From NCBI RefSeq assembly GCF_000001735.4, contig NC_003076.8, forward strand, positions 24,245,835-24,309,834: a stretch of 64,000 nucleotides of DNA, written 5' to 3'. The number at the start of each line of letters is the position of its first letter. The stretch's first letter is position 1. Source of the stretch: Arabidopsis thaliana. Its lineage: Eukaryota; Streptophyta; Magnoliopsida; Brassicales; Brassicaceae. Position numbers and translations under genes: made by a program. This document shows, one piece after another, positions 37,024 through 49,391 of this stretch. The notes under the pieces were generated by a model, which worked only from the letters and a program-made list of their open reading frames with translations, searched no databases and had not been told where the DNA came from.

Positions 37024-38926
37024 ATGGCCGAGTCACCCTCCGAGTCAACCTCCGACTCGCTTAGCACCACCACATCCACTAAGCCCGCTCAATCCGGGAC
37101 TGTTTCTATTTCAAGCCCTCAAAGTCACCATGTCGTCTTCCCCGAGATCCCAATCGAGATCGTCAGTGAAGAAGAAATGGCTATTCTCGATGCAGCTCTT
37201 GCAGCCTCCCGCTCCATCCTCCCTTCCGTGATCCGTTCTGTTTCTCCGTCACGGATAACCGCCGGCGGAAGTCCCAAAACAATCCGCTCAATTACTCTCT
37301 TCTCCAAGAGGAAATTATCGGCTTGTTCAGATATCGAAGAGTCTTATCTACATCGATTTAGGAGAAATCAAGCTTTAGGTGTCACAGATCTCACCGGAAC
37401 TGTACGTTTTTTTTATCACAGATTATAGGAAAGAAGAGATCATATAAGCACATTTGACAATGATAGTGATCTCTCTCTATTTGGTTATAGGAATGGTGTG
37501 AGAAACAAATGGAGAATGTTCTTTGTTTTGGCAGGAGAAAAGTCAATAAAGCTATGAAAGTTGGTCAGGCTCGTCATTTGCAGCTTGAAGAAGAGGTATT
37601 ATTCACTATGATGGATCTTAGGGGCTTATTGTTACTATTAAGAGTACTTGATCGTTTTGTGAACAATTTGATGAAATCTACTTGTTGTTGTGTTTATATA
37701 ATTGGGTAGGTAGTTAAAAAAGTGAGAGTAAAAGTTGAATCAAATGAAGATAAGTGGGCATTGAAGCTGTTGAATTCCATTGCTGGTGTTAATCAGTTCT
37801 TGTTTGAAGGACGAACTCGTGAATTGCTACTGTGAGTTCCTTCTACCCCTCTAGTTTCGATCTTCTTTTGTAACATTCTCGTGGCTTTTACCTTTTCCTA
37901 GCAAGATAATGTTTTGTAGCATACATCAAATGAGACTTTAAATATGTTGCATTTTACCTTGTAAAGCTTAGGATTTGTTGGAGGTCAATGGATTGTGGGA
38001 ATTATTGACGAGCTTAGAAAGGCGTATGCAGAAGAGTCTTCTGATAGCGGACCAATATTGATAGATACAAAGACTCGACTCCGTGATACACTTCCAGCTG
38101 AGCCACAGAGGAGGAATGGAAGGTAAGTGTTTGATAGAGTTAAGGAAAACGTTGGTCATTTTTGGTTTTGGTTTAATACGTGGGAGTTTTGTGTTAATGT
38201 CCTTGAATTAACTATATTTGACAGGCTTCAGCTAATGCTTTACAAGCTTCTATGGGACACTATTGTGAAAGAAGGGTTTCCAACGGGACCTTTTTTCGAC
38301 TACTTTTCTTTGAATCGCAATTATGTCTTATCCCAAGATGTCAGAGATCACATTGCTAATGCAGGTATCAAAGCTCAGGTATACTTATCTTTGACTCTGT
38401 ACAATATATCTTTCACTAAACCAAAGTTTATGTGTTTATGAAGAGAGAATTACTCACTTCGAAATGGGGTTGTATTGATATTTTCTTACTAGTTTTAACT
38501 TGGTGCAGACACTTGAAGAGATAGTTAGGTACTATGAAAACACTTTTCAGATGCTTCCGATAGCAAATAATCAACTATTACTAAAGTAAGTAGAGATGGC
38601 TTGTTCTTGATGTTATAGAATACATTAATATATCTCTGATCATCTGATTGTAGTTGAGTGGGAAATTTTGCCTCAGGTACGAGTTTCAGAAGGACCAATC
38701 TATAATAGCTGAAATTAGATTCAACCATGATCATGAATGGGTGATGAGCAAATATAGAGAAGTCATTGAGTTCTGGAGAAATGAACGAGAAGCTGGGTAC
38801 ACTCCTGAAGAAGAACGTTGGAAATGTCGGTATTGCCAATTTGCTAAGTCTTGCCCTGGAAACCCGAGTTTCGAATCTCCTAGCACAAGCTCACCAACAA
38901 GAGAGGCTCCTCCTTTACCAAGCTAA
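37024..38926 (+). CDS. Exonuclease V-like Fe-S nuclease
   Basis: Seven exons (37024-37401, 37491-37595, 37710-37831, 37967-38122, 38225-38378, 38509-38585, 38677-38926) give about 413 residues. It matches the EXO5/Dem1 family of single-strand DNA exonucleases with a PD-(D/E)XK core and a 4Fe-4S cluster. The first cluster Cys is in EWCEKQ (start of exon 2); the other three are in [12 protein letters not shown] near the C-terminus, about 285 residues away, as is typical. The nuclease core includes [11 protein letters not shown], then [11 protein letters not shown] and PILIDTKTR (Asp and Lys of the active site). The N-terminal about 125 residues are Ser/Thr-rich and poorly conserved. The family works in nuclear or organellar DNA repair; which compartment applies here is not clear from the sequence. 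Confidence 0.9.
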
Positions 38927-40085
38927 AAAGAAGATGAAAAGTTGATTCTTTCACCGAAAGCTGCTAAATGCTAACATATATGTTTGTGTTGTCTTTAATT
39001 TCCACATTTGCTTCCCTTAAATTGCATAGCAGTTAAGTGATTAAACCGTGGTTTGATTAGGGTTGGTTAGGCGTACCAAGATTGATTTGTACCGGGATGC
39101 CGCAATTTGATTATTGTGTATCGTTTCCAACACACGCTTTGTATGTATCATCATTGTTGGAATCTCTAAGGTAATCGACAATAGCATTTTTACGTTCTGT
39201 ATATCTGAATTAATGCATCTTTGAATGTTTTATGTGTTCTTAATATACGAAAAAATGTAAATTATACATTGTTCTAGTTTTTGAGCGGCTTACTTTTCGC
39301 AAACGGCTTGCATGATTTTTAGTGACCAATTTAGGGGGTGTCTTTGATTCTTAATTTACAAGGAATTTTAATGACTTCATTCAAATTCTAAAAAGTAAAT
39401 AAATGAAAGTTTTTAAATTATTGTTAGAGAGTTTTTTATAATCTTGTTGATTAGTTTTTTCATAATCTTGTAAATGATCTTAAACAATTTATCTATCATA
39501 ATAAATTAAATCATTAAACATCAGAGATTCTTTTGTTTTAATTGAATAGCACAAAACTTTTACTGACTTTATAAGAGTATTAATCCAATAACCTCAAATT
39601 TATGAAGATTTTAAATTACTTTTTACAAATTTTAAATGAATAACACAAAACTTTAACAAACTTTTAAAAAATCTTGATTGAATAACAACAAATTTTACAT
39701 GACACTTTAAGTAACTAAAATTCTTTTGAAATTATAAACTAATAACACCCCATTATTTTGAACTGTAGACTTTTGATCGTAATTATAAATGTAGGATATT
39801 TCATTTGTTTAGCCGCTCATGAGAGGTATGCGGTAGCAACCAATGAACCAAATACGATTTGCACATTGAATTTTGGGTCAACAAACTGATTATAATTTAG
39901 GTAGCATATTTTCACTTTTAGTGTCCATTTACGTTATAAGTTTCAAGATATACGATTGAGTTTTAATAGTAGGAGTCCACAATTCTCGTATCTATACCTT
40001 AATAAATTCAGTCAAATGTCCATTTCTCTCTCGTTGACATGGTAATGTATAAATTACAGAGTGTTGTCGTCACAAAACCAATAAA
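38927..40085. other. Spacer with a Tourist-like MITE
   Basis: No gene seen; contains the MITE listed at 39334-39752 and the promoter of the neprosin-domain gene. Confidence 0.5.
39334..39752. mobile_element. Tourist-like MITE (PIF/Harbinger type)
   Basis: The left end GGGGGTGTCTTTGATTC and the inverted right end TGGGGTGTTATTAGTTT extend into matching inverted repeats about 43 bases long, sharing AATTT, GAATTTTA and ACTT at the same spacing. Flanking TTA triplets (39331-39333 and 39753-39755) are the expected 3-bp target duplication. The inside is AT-rich and non-coding. I judge it a non-autonomous copy; the repeats are about 75% alike by eye, so it is not young. Confidence 0.75.
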
Positions 40086-41974
40086 ATGTCTACAACAACT
40101 AGGATCACTCTTGTTATGAATCTTTTGCCTCTTTTGTTCTCAGTAGCTCTAGTTGGTTCGGTTCAATGTACGGTGCCTCTCAGATCCTTCAAGGTCAGCT
40201 CCTTAAACAAACACTTAGACCCACGTCTCACTTTTAGTTATGTTCTCTACTTAATTGATTCAACATCATCTTTTTTCTATCTTGGACGGAGTTCAACATT
40301 CTTTATGTTTAAAATTATTACAAAATTCTTTTTTTATTTTTTTGTCATTGGCAGATAAGTGAAAATGTGACATACGATTGCATAGATATTTATAAACAAC
40401 CAGGACTTGATCATTCCTTGCTCAAAAACCACACAATCCAGGTATATATATATATGGTTTCAGAAATTCGTCTGCTACATACATTTTAGATTTTTAAAAA
40501 TGTGAGTTTTGAATCTGGCTATTGTTTTTGTTAAGATGAAACCATCATTATCAAGACATGAGCTAAAGAATCAAACTAGCAACAACAAAACATATAAGAA
40601 GGACATAGAATGTCCATATGGAACTATTCCTGTATTGAGAAACACAAAAGAATTCAACACCAAAGCCCAACTCTTGGCTGCCAAGTATTTCAATCCGTTA
40701 TCAGCTGATAGCCCTGGAACACATGTACGCATTCACTTTTCTGTTAATACCTTAGATCTAATTATATATTACAAGTGTTCATGTATATTGGTAGATCGCT
40801 GGGGTAAAGCAACACGGTGGTCCATATCATGGTATAGAAGCTAAGTTTAATGCATATAACCTAAACATTGGAGAAGATCAAGCCTCATATAGTCAAATGT
40901 ATTTAGGCAGTGGACATTATGGCGAAGTCAATTTCATTTCAACGGGGATGATGGTACGTTTTACATTTTATTGTTCTTTTTTTTCCTTAAAATCTATTTT
41001 ACGTTATGGGTAGTCTTACAGTAGTGCAAGTCTTTTTAACAGATAAATCCAGGCATTTTTGGTGACGGACGTCTTTGGACATATGGATTTTGGATGGTAA
41101 GCATGTGAACATATTATATATGCTGAAATCATTAACCAAATAATATGTAAATATTACATATGATTTTGATAGGGTAAAGGTGGAAAAGGATGTTATAACA
41201 TGGCATGTCCAGGGTTTGTTCAAGTATCGAATGTGGTTCCCTTAGTCAAACCCATGTACCTTAAGCCAGGGGAGCCTGCATCGTTGCAATGGGCCATCCA
41301 TCAAGTAAGTTTTTAATTTTCTACACTTCGTTTGTTTTTTAATAATATGTTTTGCAGATTTTTTGTTTGTTTCAATTATTTTTTAAAGTTTCTAGGCAAT
41401 ATTTTCATGTCATTCTCACTTAGTAGTGAAGGATTTATGATTCTTAAAACTAATCATTAATACAATCAAATCAGTGATATCAGACTATATATAGCCTTTT
41501 TGGTCCAAACACTTTGATTAGCACATGATTTTACTATGATTTTTTTTTTAATAAATGAATTTTGTTTTGTCTCTTAAAAAGGATGAACAAACACGAAACT
41601 GGTGGATTATACAAATGTCGCCTTATACATATATCGGTTATTGGCCAAAAGAGCTATTTTACCTTATGGATAATGGTGCTACTATGGTTGGAGTTGGAGG
41701 TGTAGTTCAGGCTTCACCTTCTGGTTTAAGCCCTCCAATGGGTAATGGTAAATTTCCGGCAAAAGGTCCTTTGAGATCAGCCATGTTTTCCAATGTTGAT
41801 GTCTTATATTCCAAGTATGAGAAAGGTAAAATAAATGCGTTTCCTATAGTGGAGTTGCTAGATAGTAGTAGATGTTATGGGCTACGAATTGGTAAGAGAG
41901 TTCGATTTTGGACTAGTCCACTCGGATACTTTTTCAATTATGGTGGTCCTGGAGGAATCTCTTGTGGAGTTTGA
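40086..41974 (+). CDS. Neprosin-domain (DUF239) secreted protein
   Basis: Seven exons (40086-40193, 40355-40441, 40536-40724, 40795-40953, 41043-41096, 41173-41304, 41582-41974) give about 373 residues. The order is a signal peptide (about 1-29, LVMNLLPLLFSVALVGSVQC), a neprosin-activation segment with YDCIDIYKQPGLDH and CPYGTIPVLR, and the neprosin domain from about residue 115 to the end. Domain landmarks are GGPYHGIEAKFNAYN, CYNMACPGFVQ, NWWIIQ, the YIGYWPKELF block and a Gly-rich end (FFNYGGPGGISCGV). Neprosins are secreted prolyl endopeptidases related to glutamic peptidases; many Arabidopsis copies are reproductive-tissue genes of unknown substrate. The domain appears complete. Activity is inferred from the family. 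Confidence 0.88.
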
Positions 41975-42720
41975 TATTTGCGAGTATAATCTTTGAACTT
42001 GTGTAGATTGTACCCAAAACCGAAAACATATCCTATATAAATTTCATTATGAGAGTAAAATTGTTTGTTTTATGTATCATTTCTCAACTGTGATTGAGTT
42101 GACTATTGAAAACATATCTTAGATAAGTTTCGTTATGAGAGTTAATGATGATTGATGACATACACACTCCTTTATGATGGTGATTCAACGTTTTGGAGAA
42201 AATTTATTTATAATCTCTCATAAATTCTCCGTTATTAGTTGAATAAAATCTTAAATGTCTCCTTTAACCATAGCAAACCAACTTAAAAATTTAGATTTTA
42301 AAGTTAAGATGGATATTGTGATTCAACGATTAATTATCGTAATGCATATTGATTATGTAAAATAAAATCTAACTACCGGAATTTATTCAATAACTCCATT
42401 GTGTGACTGCATTTAAATATATGTTTTATGTCCCATTAATTAGGCTGTAATTTCGATTTATCAATTTATATACTAGTATTAATTTAATTCCATAGATTTA
42501 TCAAAGCCAACTCATGACGGCTAGGGTTTTCCGTCACCTTTTCGATCATCAAGAGAGTTTTTTTATAAAAAAATTTATACAATTATACAATTTCTTAACC
42601 AAACAACACATAATTATAAGCTATTTAACATTTCAAATTGAAAAAAAAAATGTATGAGAATTTTGTGGATCCATTTTTGTAATTCTTTGTTGGGTAAATT
42701 CACAACCAAAAAAATAGAAA
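41975..42720. other. Spacer between the neprosin-domain gene and EF-1alpha
   Basis: No gene seen; AT-rich, with several GATTCAACG words at about 42181 and 42321. Confidence 0.45.
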
Positions 42721-42783
42721 GGCCCAAAACGCGTAAGGGCAAATTAGTAAAAGTAGAACCACAAAGAGAAAGCGAAAACCCTA
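42721..42783 (+). promoter_or_regulatory. EF-1alpha promoter cluster: site II, tef box, telo box
   Basis: A site II element (GGCCCA, 42721-42726), a tef box (AAGGGCAAATTAGTAA, 42735-42750, matching ARGGRYANNNNNGTAA) and a telo box (AAACCCTA, 42776-42783) lie within 63 bases. This trio is known from plant translation-factor and ribosomal-protein promoters and drives expression in dividing cells. Confidence 0.85.
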
Positions 42784-43391
42784 GACACCTCGTAGCTATA
42801 AGTACCCTCGAGTCGACCAGGATTAGGGTGCGCTCTCATATTTCTCACATTTTCGTAGCCGCAAGACTCCTTTCAGATTCTTACTTGCAGGTTAGATATT
42901 TTCTCTCTTTAGTGTCTCCGATCTTCATCTTCTTATGATTATTGTAGCTGTTTAGGGTTTAGATTCTTAGTTTTAGCTCTATATTGACTGTGATTATCGC
43001 TTATTCTTTGCTGTTGTTATACTGCTTTTGATTCTCTAGCTTTAGATCCGTTTACTCGTCGATCAATATTGTTCCTATTGAGTCTGATGTATAATCCTCT
43101 GATTAATTGATAGCGTTTAGTTTTGATATCGTCTTCGCATGTTTTTTATCATGTCGATCTGTATCTGCTCTGGTTATAGTTGATTCTGATGTATTTGGTT
43201 GGTGATGTTCCTTAGATTTGATATACCTGTTGTCTCGTGGTTTGATATGATAGCTCAACTGGTGATATGTGGTTTTGTTTCAGTGGATCTGTGTTTGATT
43301 ATATTGTTGACGTTTTGGTTGTTGTATAGTTGATGGTTGATGTATTTTTGTTGATTCTGATGTTTCGATTTTTGTTTTTGTTTTGACAGCT

Positions 43392-44841
43392 ATGGGTAAA
43401 GAGAAGTTTCACATTAACATTGTGGTCATTGGTCATGTTGATTCTGGAAAATCGACCACAACTGGTCACTTGATCTATAAGCTTGGTGGTATTGACAAGC
43501 GTGTCATCGAGAGGTTCGAGAAGGAGGCTGCTGAGATGAACAAGAGGTCCTTCAAGTACGCATGGGTGTTGGACAAACTTAAGGCCGAGCGTGAGCGTGG
43601 TATTACCATCGATATTGCTCTATGGAAGTTCGAGACCACCAAGTACTACTGCACAGTCATTGATGCCCCAGGACATCGTGATTTCATCAAGAACATGATT
43701 ACTGGTACCTCCCAGGCTGATTGTGCTGTTCTTATCATTGACTCCACCACTGGAGGTTTTGAGGCTGGTATCTCTAAGGATGGTCAGACCCGTGAGCACG
43801 CTCTTCTTGCTTTCACCCTTGGTGTCAAGCAGATGATTTGCTGTTGTAACAAGGTAATATAACTTTCGTATTCATCATTGTATCTGCTTTTGTGATTGAT
43901 TGATTCGTTTTATTTGTTGCTAACTTGCGTCTTTTTCTATTTTCGCCTAACAGATGGATGCCACCACCCCCAAATACTCCAAGGCTAGGTACGATGAAAT
44001 CATCAAGGAGGTGTCTTCATACCTGAAGAAGGTCGGATACAACCCTGACAAAATCCCATTTGTGCCAATCTCTGGATTCGAGGGAGACAACATGATTGAG
44101 AGGTCAACCAACCTTGACTGGTACAAGGGACCAACTCTTCTTGAGGCTCTTGACCAGATCAACGAGCCCAAGAGGCCATCAGACAAGCCCCTTCGTCTTC
44201 CACTTCAGGATGTCTACAAGATTGGTGGTATTGGAACGGTGCCAGTGGGACGTGTTGAGACTGGTATGATCAAGCCTGGTATGGTTGTTACCTTTGCTCC
44301 CACAGGGTTGACCACTGAGGTTAAGTCTGTTGAGATGCACCACGAGTCTCTTCTTGAGGCACTTCCCGGTGACAATGTTGGATTCAATGTCAAGAATGTT
44401 GCTGTCAAGGATCTTAAGAGAGGATACGTTGCCTCTAACTCCAAGGATGATCCAGCTAAGGGTGCCGCCAACTTCACCTCCCAGGTCATCATCATGAACC
44501 ACCCTGGTCAGATTGGTAACGGTTACGCCCCAGTTCTCGATTGCCACACCTCTCACATTGCAGTCAAGTTCTCTGAGATCTTGACCAAGATTGACAGGCG
44601 TTCTGGTAAGGAGATTGAGAAGGAGCCCAAGTTTTTGAAGAATGGTGACGCTGGTATGGTTAAGATGACCCCAACCAAGCCCATGGTTGTTGAGACTTTC
44701 TCCGAGTACCCACCTTTGGGACGTTTCGCTGTTAGGGACATGAGGCAGACCGTTGCTGTTGGTGTTATTAAGAGCGTGGACAAGAAGGACCCAACTGGAG
44801 CCAAGGTCACCAAGGCTGCAGTGAAGAAGGGTGCCAAATGA
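43392..44841 (+). CDS. A4: Translation elongation factor EF-1alpha
   Basis: Two coding exons (43392-43853, 43954-44841) give 449 residues, the exact family length. A leader exon ends at 42890 and a 499-nt leader intron (42891-43389) ends just before the ATG; such introns enhance expression in plant EF-1alpha genes. GTPase motifs: G1 GHVDSGKS (14-21), G2 GITIDIAL, G3 DAPGH and G4 NKMD, which is split between exons at NK/MD. Domains II and III follow, ending KKGAK. It delivers aminoacyl-tRNA to the ribosomal A site in the cytosol. Strong codon bias (AAG, GGT, ACC, CTT) sets it apart from its neighbours. It is one of four near-identical Arabidopsis copies, A1-A4; A4 is assigned by position. Confidence 0.96.
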
Positions 44842-45473
44842 TGAGACTTTCGTTATGATCGACTCTCTTATGGTTTTCTTTGGTTCTTAAAACTTTGATG
44901 GCGTTTGAGCCTTTTTCTTTTTTCTCTTTATTTCTGTGACTTTCTCTCTCCCTCCTTTTTGGATATCTCTGAGACTTTTTATTATGGTTTTCAATTATGC
45001 AGTTTCCGGATAATTTTGCTTGAAACTTATTTAGGAGTTGTGTTACAAAGTTGCTGTCTTTCTTTGTTCTTGTTTAAACAATCATTCAGAGATCAACCCA
45101 ACCATACTTAGCGTTTTAAGATCTATGTAAGAGATAGGGTTCTATAGTTTCGTTAGAATTAACTTGTGCTTAGTGTTTTCTGACAATTACTTCATACGAA
45201 CTTTTTAAAAAGACTTAGGTTCTCAATCAACAAACAGAAATAGTAATTTATCAATAAAAAATGCTGAGAACTAAAAACCAAAAGAAATGGATAAGGCCAA
45301 AAGATGCAGTAAAAACATCTCACCAACGACAAATAAACGTGTCAACAACAACAATGAAAAACATCCCGAATAACTTAAAATGCTTTCCAGCTAAAGATTC
45401 TGTGATCTGCAGTTCTACAAGAAACATAAACTCAGTGAGATCTAATAATGAAAAGGCTTTTGGATTTCTTAAA
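44842..45473. other. EF-1alpha 3' flank
   Basis: T-rich 3' UTR of EF-1alpha to about 45110, then spacer. A short forward frame at 45261-45479 has no support. Confidence 0.4.
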
Positions 45474-45612
45474 CACTAAGCAGCAGCTTTTGCTGTGTGG
45501 GGAAGAAAAGCTCCACAAACCTACAACATCTTGTAATAAAAGTAAAAACACTAAGCAGCTTTGGCTGTGTGAGAAGAAAAGCTCCACAAGCCTAGATCTT
45601 GTAGTAAAGCAA
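45474..45612. repeat. Partial tandem duplication of a gene 3' end
   Basis: Copies at about 45474-45540 and 45549-45612 share CACTAAGCAG, CTGTGTG, AGAAAAGCTCCACAA and CTTGTA in the same order. The second copy encodes, on the minus strand, the last residues and stop of the small gene at 45551-45742. Confidence 0.8.
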
Positions 45613-45742
45613 CTAGATCTCTAACATCTTCATTCTCTTGAAGCCTCTCCACATCTTCTTCACCATGGCTCTTGTACTCATGTTTACCTTCTGATCTCCT
45701 TCTCCTCTGTATCACCTTCCTTCTCTTGTCATGATCTGCCAT
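45551..45742 (-). CDS. Small basic protein of 63 residues, function unknown
   Basis: An open frame with a strongly basic N-terminal half (KRRKVIQRRRR, a possible nuclear-localisation signal) and an amphipathic C-terminal half (ENEDVRDLVALLQDLGLW) ending SSHTAKAA. There is no signal peptide or membrane span. The upstream sequence (45743-45960) is A/G-rich on the plus strand, as in Arabidopsis leaders, and TATA-like AT repeats lie at about 46021-46032, so a minus-strand gene is plausible. Its 3' end is tandemly duplicated. I do not recognise a family. Confidence 0.55.
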   Translation of the reverse strand: MADHDKRRKVIQRRRRSEGKHEYKSHGEEDVERLQENEDVRDLVALLQDLGLWSFSSHTAKAA

Positions 45743-45969
45743 TCTTCAACATCCACAGAGAGAGAGAAAAAGAGACAAGTCAAATAAACAGAGAAGATCT
45801 CAAGACAGAGAGCATAAGTGAAACAGAGAAATATTACTCTTTGGACAGACTTAATTGCTGAGTGATCCCAGAGATGCACAGAGGGAAGCCATAGTTACCA
45901 CTAAGAGTTGTAGACAGCATTTCTTTCTTTGTAGTGAATGGATTTTTCAGAAATTTGGATCTTGTTTTT

Positions 45970-47259
45970 AAGAAGAAAAAAAAAGACAAGATCTTGAATT
46001 GGTAATGGGTTAAAGAGAGTATAGATATATAATGGTACCATGTAATTAATATGAGAGAAAGATTTTTTTGTCCTGTGGTGTGTTGTGCATTTGAGAGTAG
46101 TAGGTATTAGGTATGGTCTCTTCTTCTTCTACTATTAAAATGCATTAATCAAACTTTATAGAAAAGTACCGTCTGTGAGTGAATTAAAAAGAAAATAGTT
46201 CTGAATATGATCTTTGTGTTATAGTGAAAATAAATTTTGGTTTCACTTTACCTTTTTTCCTCCGCATGATAATAAAGACAACTCTAGCTAATTTGGACTG
46301 TTCTTTTTTTTTCCTCAGTTGGATTGATAAAAGTATGACGAGGACAATAAGGGCTTTTCAGTTTTATTCTTTTTCAGCAAGAATAAATGCAGCCTCTCAT
46401 CTGCTAAATCATTCATATCAAGTCTTGTCAACTTGTTTTTTGAACCAACTTGCTCATTAAAGTAATTCCCACCTAAACTTCTGTATTAAGCAGACCCTTA
46501 AAAACAGTGATGCAAGATTTAACATCACTTTCACCATTTATTACATGGTAACAATGAGACAAAGGCATTTACTTTTGGAATTGATGATTATTGGAACAAA
46601 TCTTGCAATGATTTGCATATAACTTGAATAATACCTTTTGATCAAATCTTAACAATGAAATTTGGTCTCCAAAAAGACTAAAAACTAGCAGTCAAAAGTG
46701 TTTTGTTGAGATTTATGCCTATAATTAGAATATTATATGCTAGTTGGTATGGTTGAGTGTTACAAGAATCTACTTGCTACAAAGTGACAATCCAGGAGCT
46801 GTTCATAGTACATAGTACCAACATTATACAAGGGACTAGTTATGGATAAGTCATTGCTTTTGAGACATAGTACCAACATATGTAACATGGGTCACAAAGG
46901 ACTAGTTATGGATAAGTACCAAAATTTTCTCCACTATCTATGTTCATGAACATATGTAGCATCTGTGTATAGATGCAAAATCAAGAGCTCAAATAAACTA
47001 CAGAGTATATACACACACAAAAAAACTTATCAATGTGAATTCTTGGAAATGAAGGTAATGCCAAATCATTGGAGATGACGTTAACAACATGACCTCACTT
47101 GGGATAATAATCCTGATAATCATTTGATTGTAGCCACATAGAAAGCAGCAAACTAAATGACAATTATGATTTAAGAGCAAAGATAGTGACAGTGTAAATT
47201 AAGTCCACTCTTCTTTGACCTTAAGGTAATAATATATATATGGATGAGGTGATACTAAT
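45970..47259. other. Spacer upstream of MIR391
   Basis: No protein gene seen. It contains a direct repeat (46810-46917, listed separately). A TATA-like AATATATATATGG lies at about 47229-47241, some 85 bases before the mature miRNA. Confidence 0.4.
46810..46917. repeat. Direct repeat pair
   Basis: ACATAGTACCAACAT ... GGACTAGTTATGGATAAGT occurs twice, at about 46810-46852 and 46864-46917, with an 11-base insertion in the second copy. Confidence 0.8.
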
Positions 47260-47309
47260 AGAGTGATTACACATACAAGTGGTCTTGCTTCTTCTATGGT
47301 TTTAAAACT

Positions 47310-47410
47310 GCAAATAAAGATTTGCTTCGCAGGAGAGATAGCGCCATCACCTCTTCTAAGAAGTTAACTAGTGGTGACGGTATCTCTCCTACGTAGCAAT
47401 CCTTATATAT
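47310..47410 (+). ncRNA. MIR391: MIR391 hairpin (miR391 precursor)
   Basis: The 5' arm 47326-47346 starts TTCGCAGGAGAGATAGCG, which I recognise as miR391. The 3' arm 47377-47397 (ACGGTATCTCTCCTACGTAG then C) pairs with it, with a few mismatches and a 2-nt 3' overhang, and the loop is about 30 nt. The core GGAGAGATA/TATCTCTCC is perfectly paired. A TATA-like box lies just upstream. miR391 is related to miR390 but, as far as I recall, does not trigger TAS3; its targets are less settled. Confidence 0.95.
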
Positions 47411-48934
47411 GCATCTTAATACGGAGAGATCAAGGTATTTCAGTTGTTCAATAATCACCCTCTAACAAAGATGCATCTTAATATTCATAAACTATTCTCT
47501 TTCTACTTACATAGTAACACCATAAAAACAATGAAACTGCTCCGTAGAGGACCTTGGTTTGAGCCTCTAGATCGTCTTCTCTTACCTAAAATGATAATCT
47601 GTTCCAAGATAGGTTCTTGCTATTTGCTCAAATATGTTTTGGTCTTTTGAATGTTAGCTCAGCAAGGAGCTCACATGATTAGCAGCACATCCTCAGCCTG
47701 AAAGTTTCAAGAAAAGCTTTATCAATTTAAGAGTTGTGTACGTTTGCAGAATTCTCACAAGTTTGGTTTGATTCTCACCCACAAGAAAAAAATGTCTTTT
47801 CTTTTACTTTCGATATGTTTCTTTGCCTTTGACAAGGGACATATAAAAATGTTAAGACGAAAAGGTTGACAAATCTTTGAAAACTATCCACATCATGAAC
47901 TCAAGATATCTCATTCCATTAGAAGCAAAAAAAATATCAAGTCAATGAGACCAGCTCACGACTACTCTAGAATCTTCATTAAGCAGAACAAGGAAAATCT
48001 ATAGGTCTAATTAAACCTTTTTTTAATATCTCGGGTTAACACCAAATTTGGTTCAAACTCGACAAGTCATTGTTCAAAACACAGCATCCAAAAAGATAAA
48101 AAGCCAAATCTTATCACCAGAAGTCCACCACTAATTGGTATATAATGTTTTTTTTTGTATGTAGAAATAGTGTTGAAGAAAGAGCTTCATGCTATTTGAT
48201 ATCTATAATATCTCATTTCTTGTAACAAATGAACTCCACACGGAATGAAGCTTTTTACATATAGAAAGAACATATAAATGTGTCCAATATCTAATTTGGT
48301 CCACGTATCAATTTGCAAGATCACATGCTTACGAGACCTCAAATATTTGGTGGATATATAAGATAATTTCCCACATGTTTTACGAACCATCCCGTAATGA
48401 GTATGAATTATCCGGTCTAGCAATCCATTCGATAGATTTACTAGTTGAAACTTGAAAGTAGGGTTTTGCTCACTTGTATCCTTTATTCGTAGTTTAACTA
48501 TAATGCACATATGGAAGAATTGAGCCACAATTCTCAATGAATTTAGCGAGGGTGAGAAATGTCAATTCAATGTACATTCTATGTCAATTCAATGAAAACA
48601 AATGAAGAAAAGAGACATGAAATATGTTTCCAAATTCTTACTTAGAAGAATTAGAATCAAATAATACAATATCTACATATGCCATGAGAGACATATGGAA
48701 AACCATGTTTTCGGATGATAAACTTCCAAATTGATTTGATATATACTATAAACCGGCAAATAAACAAATTGAGGTTAAAATATAACAAACCGGTCCGGTC
48801 TGATCGAACGGCTGATGTCATAAAACGTGGGGAATATTCGATTAAAATAACAAAGACTCCGTTACGGTCGTAAATAAGTGGTGTGAGAACCGAAAGTCAA
48901 AAACACGTCAATATTGGTGGGGGGGACGACCGTG
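47411..48934. other. Spacer MIR391 to SIZ1
   Basis: No supported gene. A 116-codon minus-strand frame at 48187-48537 has no recognised motif. It might be a decayed gene fragment, but I give it little weight. Confidence 0.4.
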
Positions 48935-48940
48935 CACGTG
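48935..48940 (+). promoter_or_regulatory. G-box CACGTG upstream of SIZ1
   Basis: GTGCACGTGACC lies about 450 bases before the SIZ1 start codon, probably just upstream of transcription start. A telo box (AAACCCTA, 49122-49129) lies in the presumed leader. Role inferred. Confidence 0.4.
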
Positions 48941-49391
48941 ACCACACAGGAACTAAACCCGGACGTATTGCGCGAAAATTAAACCGGATTTGATAATCGG
49001 CGACTCGTCCGGCAACCCTTGTTTTGTTTTCGTCTCGGCGGATCGATTTTTCTTCGTCTGGGTTTGGTTGTCTTTTTATTTTCCTCTTCCTTGGCCAAAG
49101 AAAATCTTATCGTAGCTGTGAAAACCCTAGTTTCTAATCATCTCAATTCTCTCATTAACCTATCAATTTCGATAGGGTTTGATCAAGTATCCGATTTCAT
49201 GGTTTGTATTTTCCGTTTAATAGTCTTTAAAGGTCTTGTCTTTTGGAATTTCAAGGGTTTTCGTTTCAGTAACTCCTTCTTTTTTTTCTGTTAATTTAGA
49301 TCGGTTGCTGTATGGAGACTAATTGCTGGAGTTTAGGTTCGTGTGTTTTGAACTGAGCTTTTGGTTCTTGTTTGTGTCTGGTGTTGAAGAC

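Noticed and set aside
36977-37231. Pro-rich frame overlapping the exonuclease V start
   Set aside because: It overlaps in another register the frame that continues through seven well-spliced exons.
43500-44800. Codon bias of EF-1alpha as a sign of transfer
   Set aside because: High-expression codon preference explains it, and the intron and promoter are typical plant EF-1alpha.
48187-48537. 116-codon minus-strand frame
   Set aside because: It could be a decayed gene fragment (F-box associated type considered), but I see no signature and no conserved spacing.
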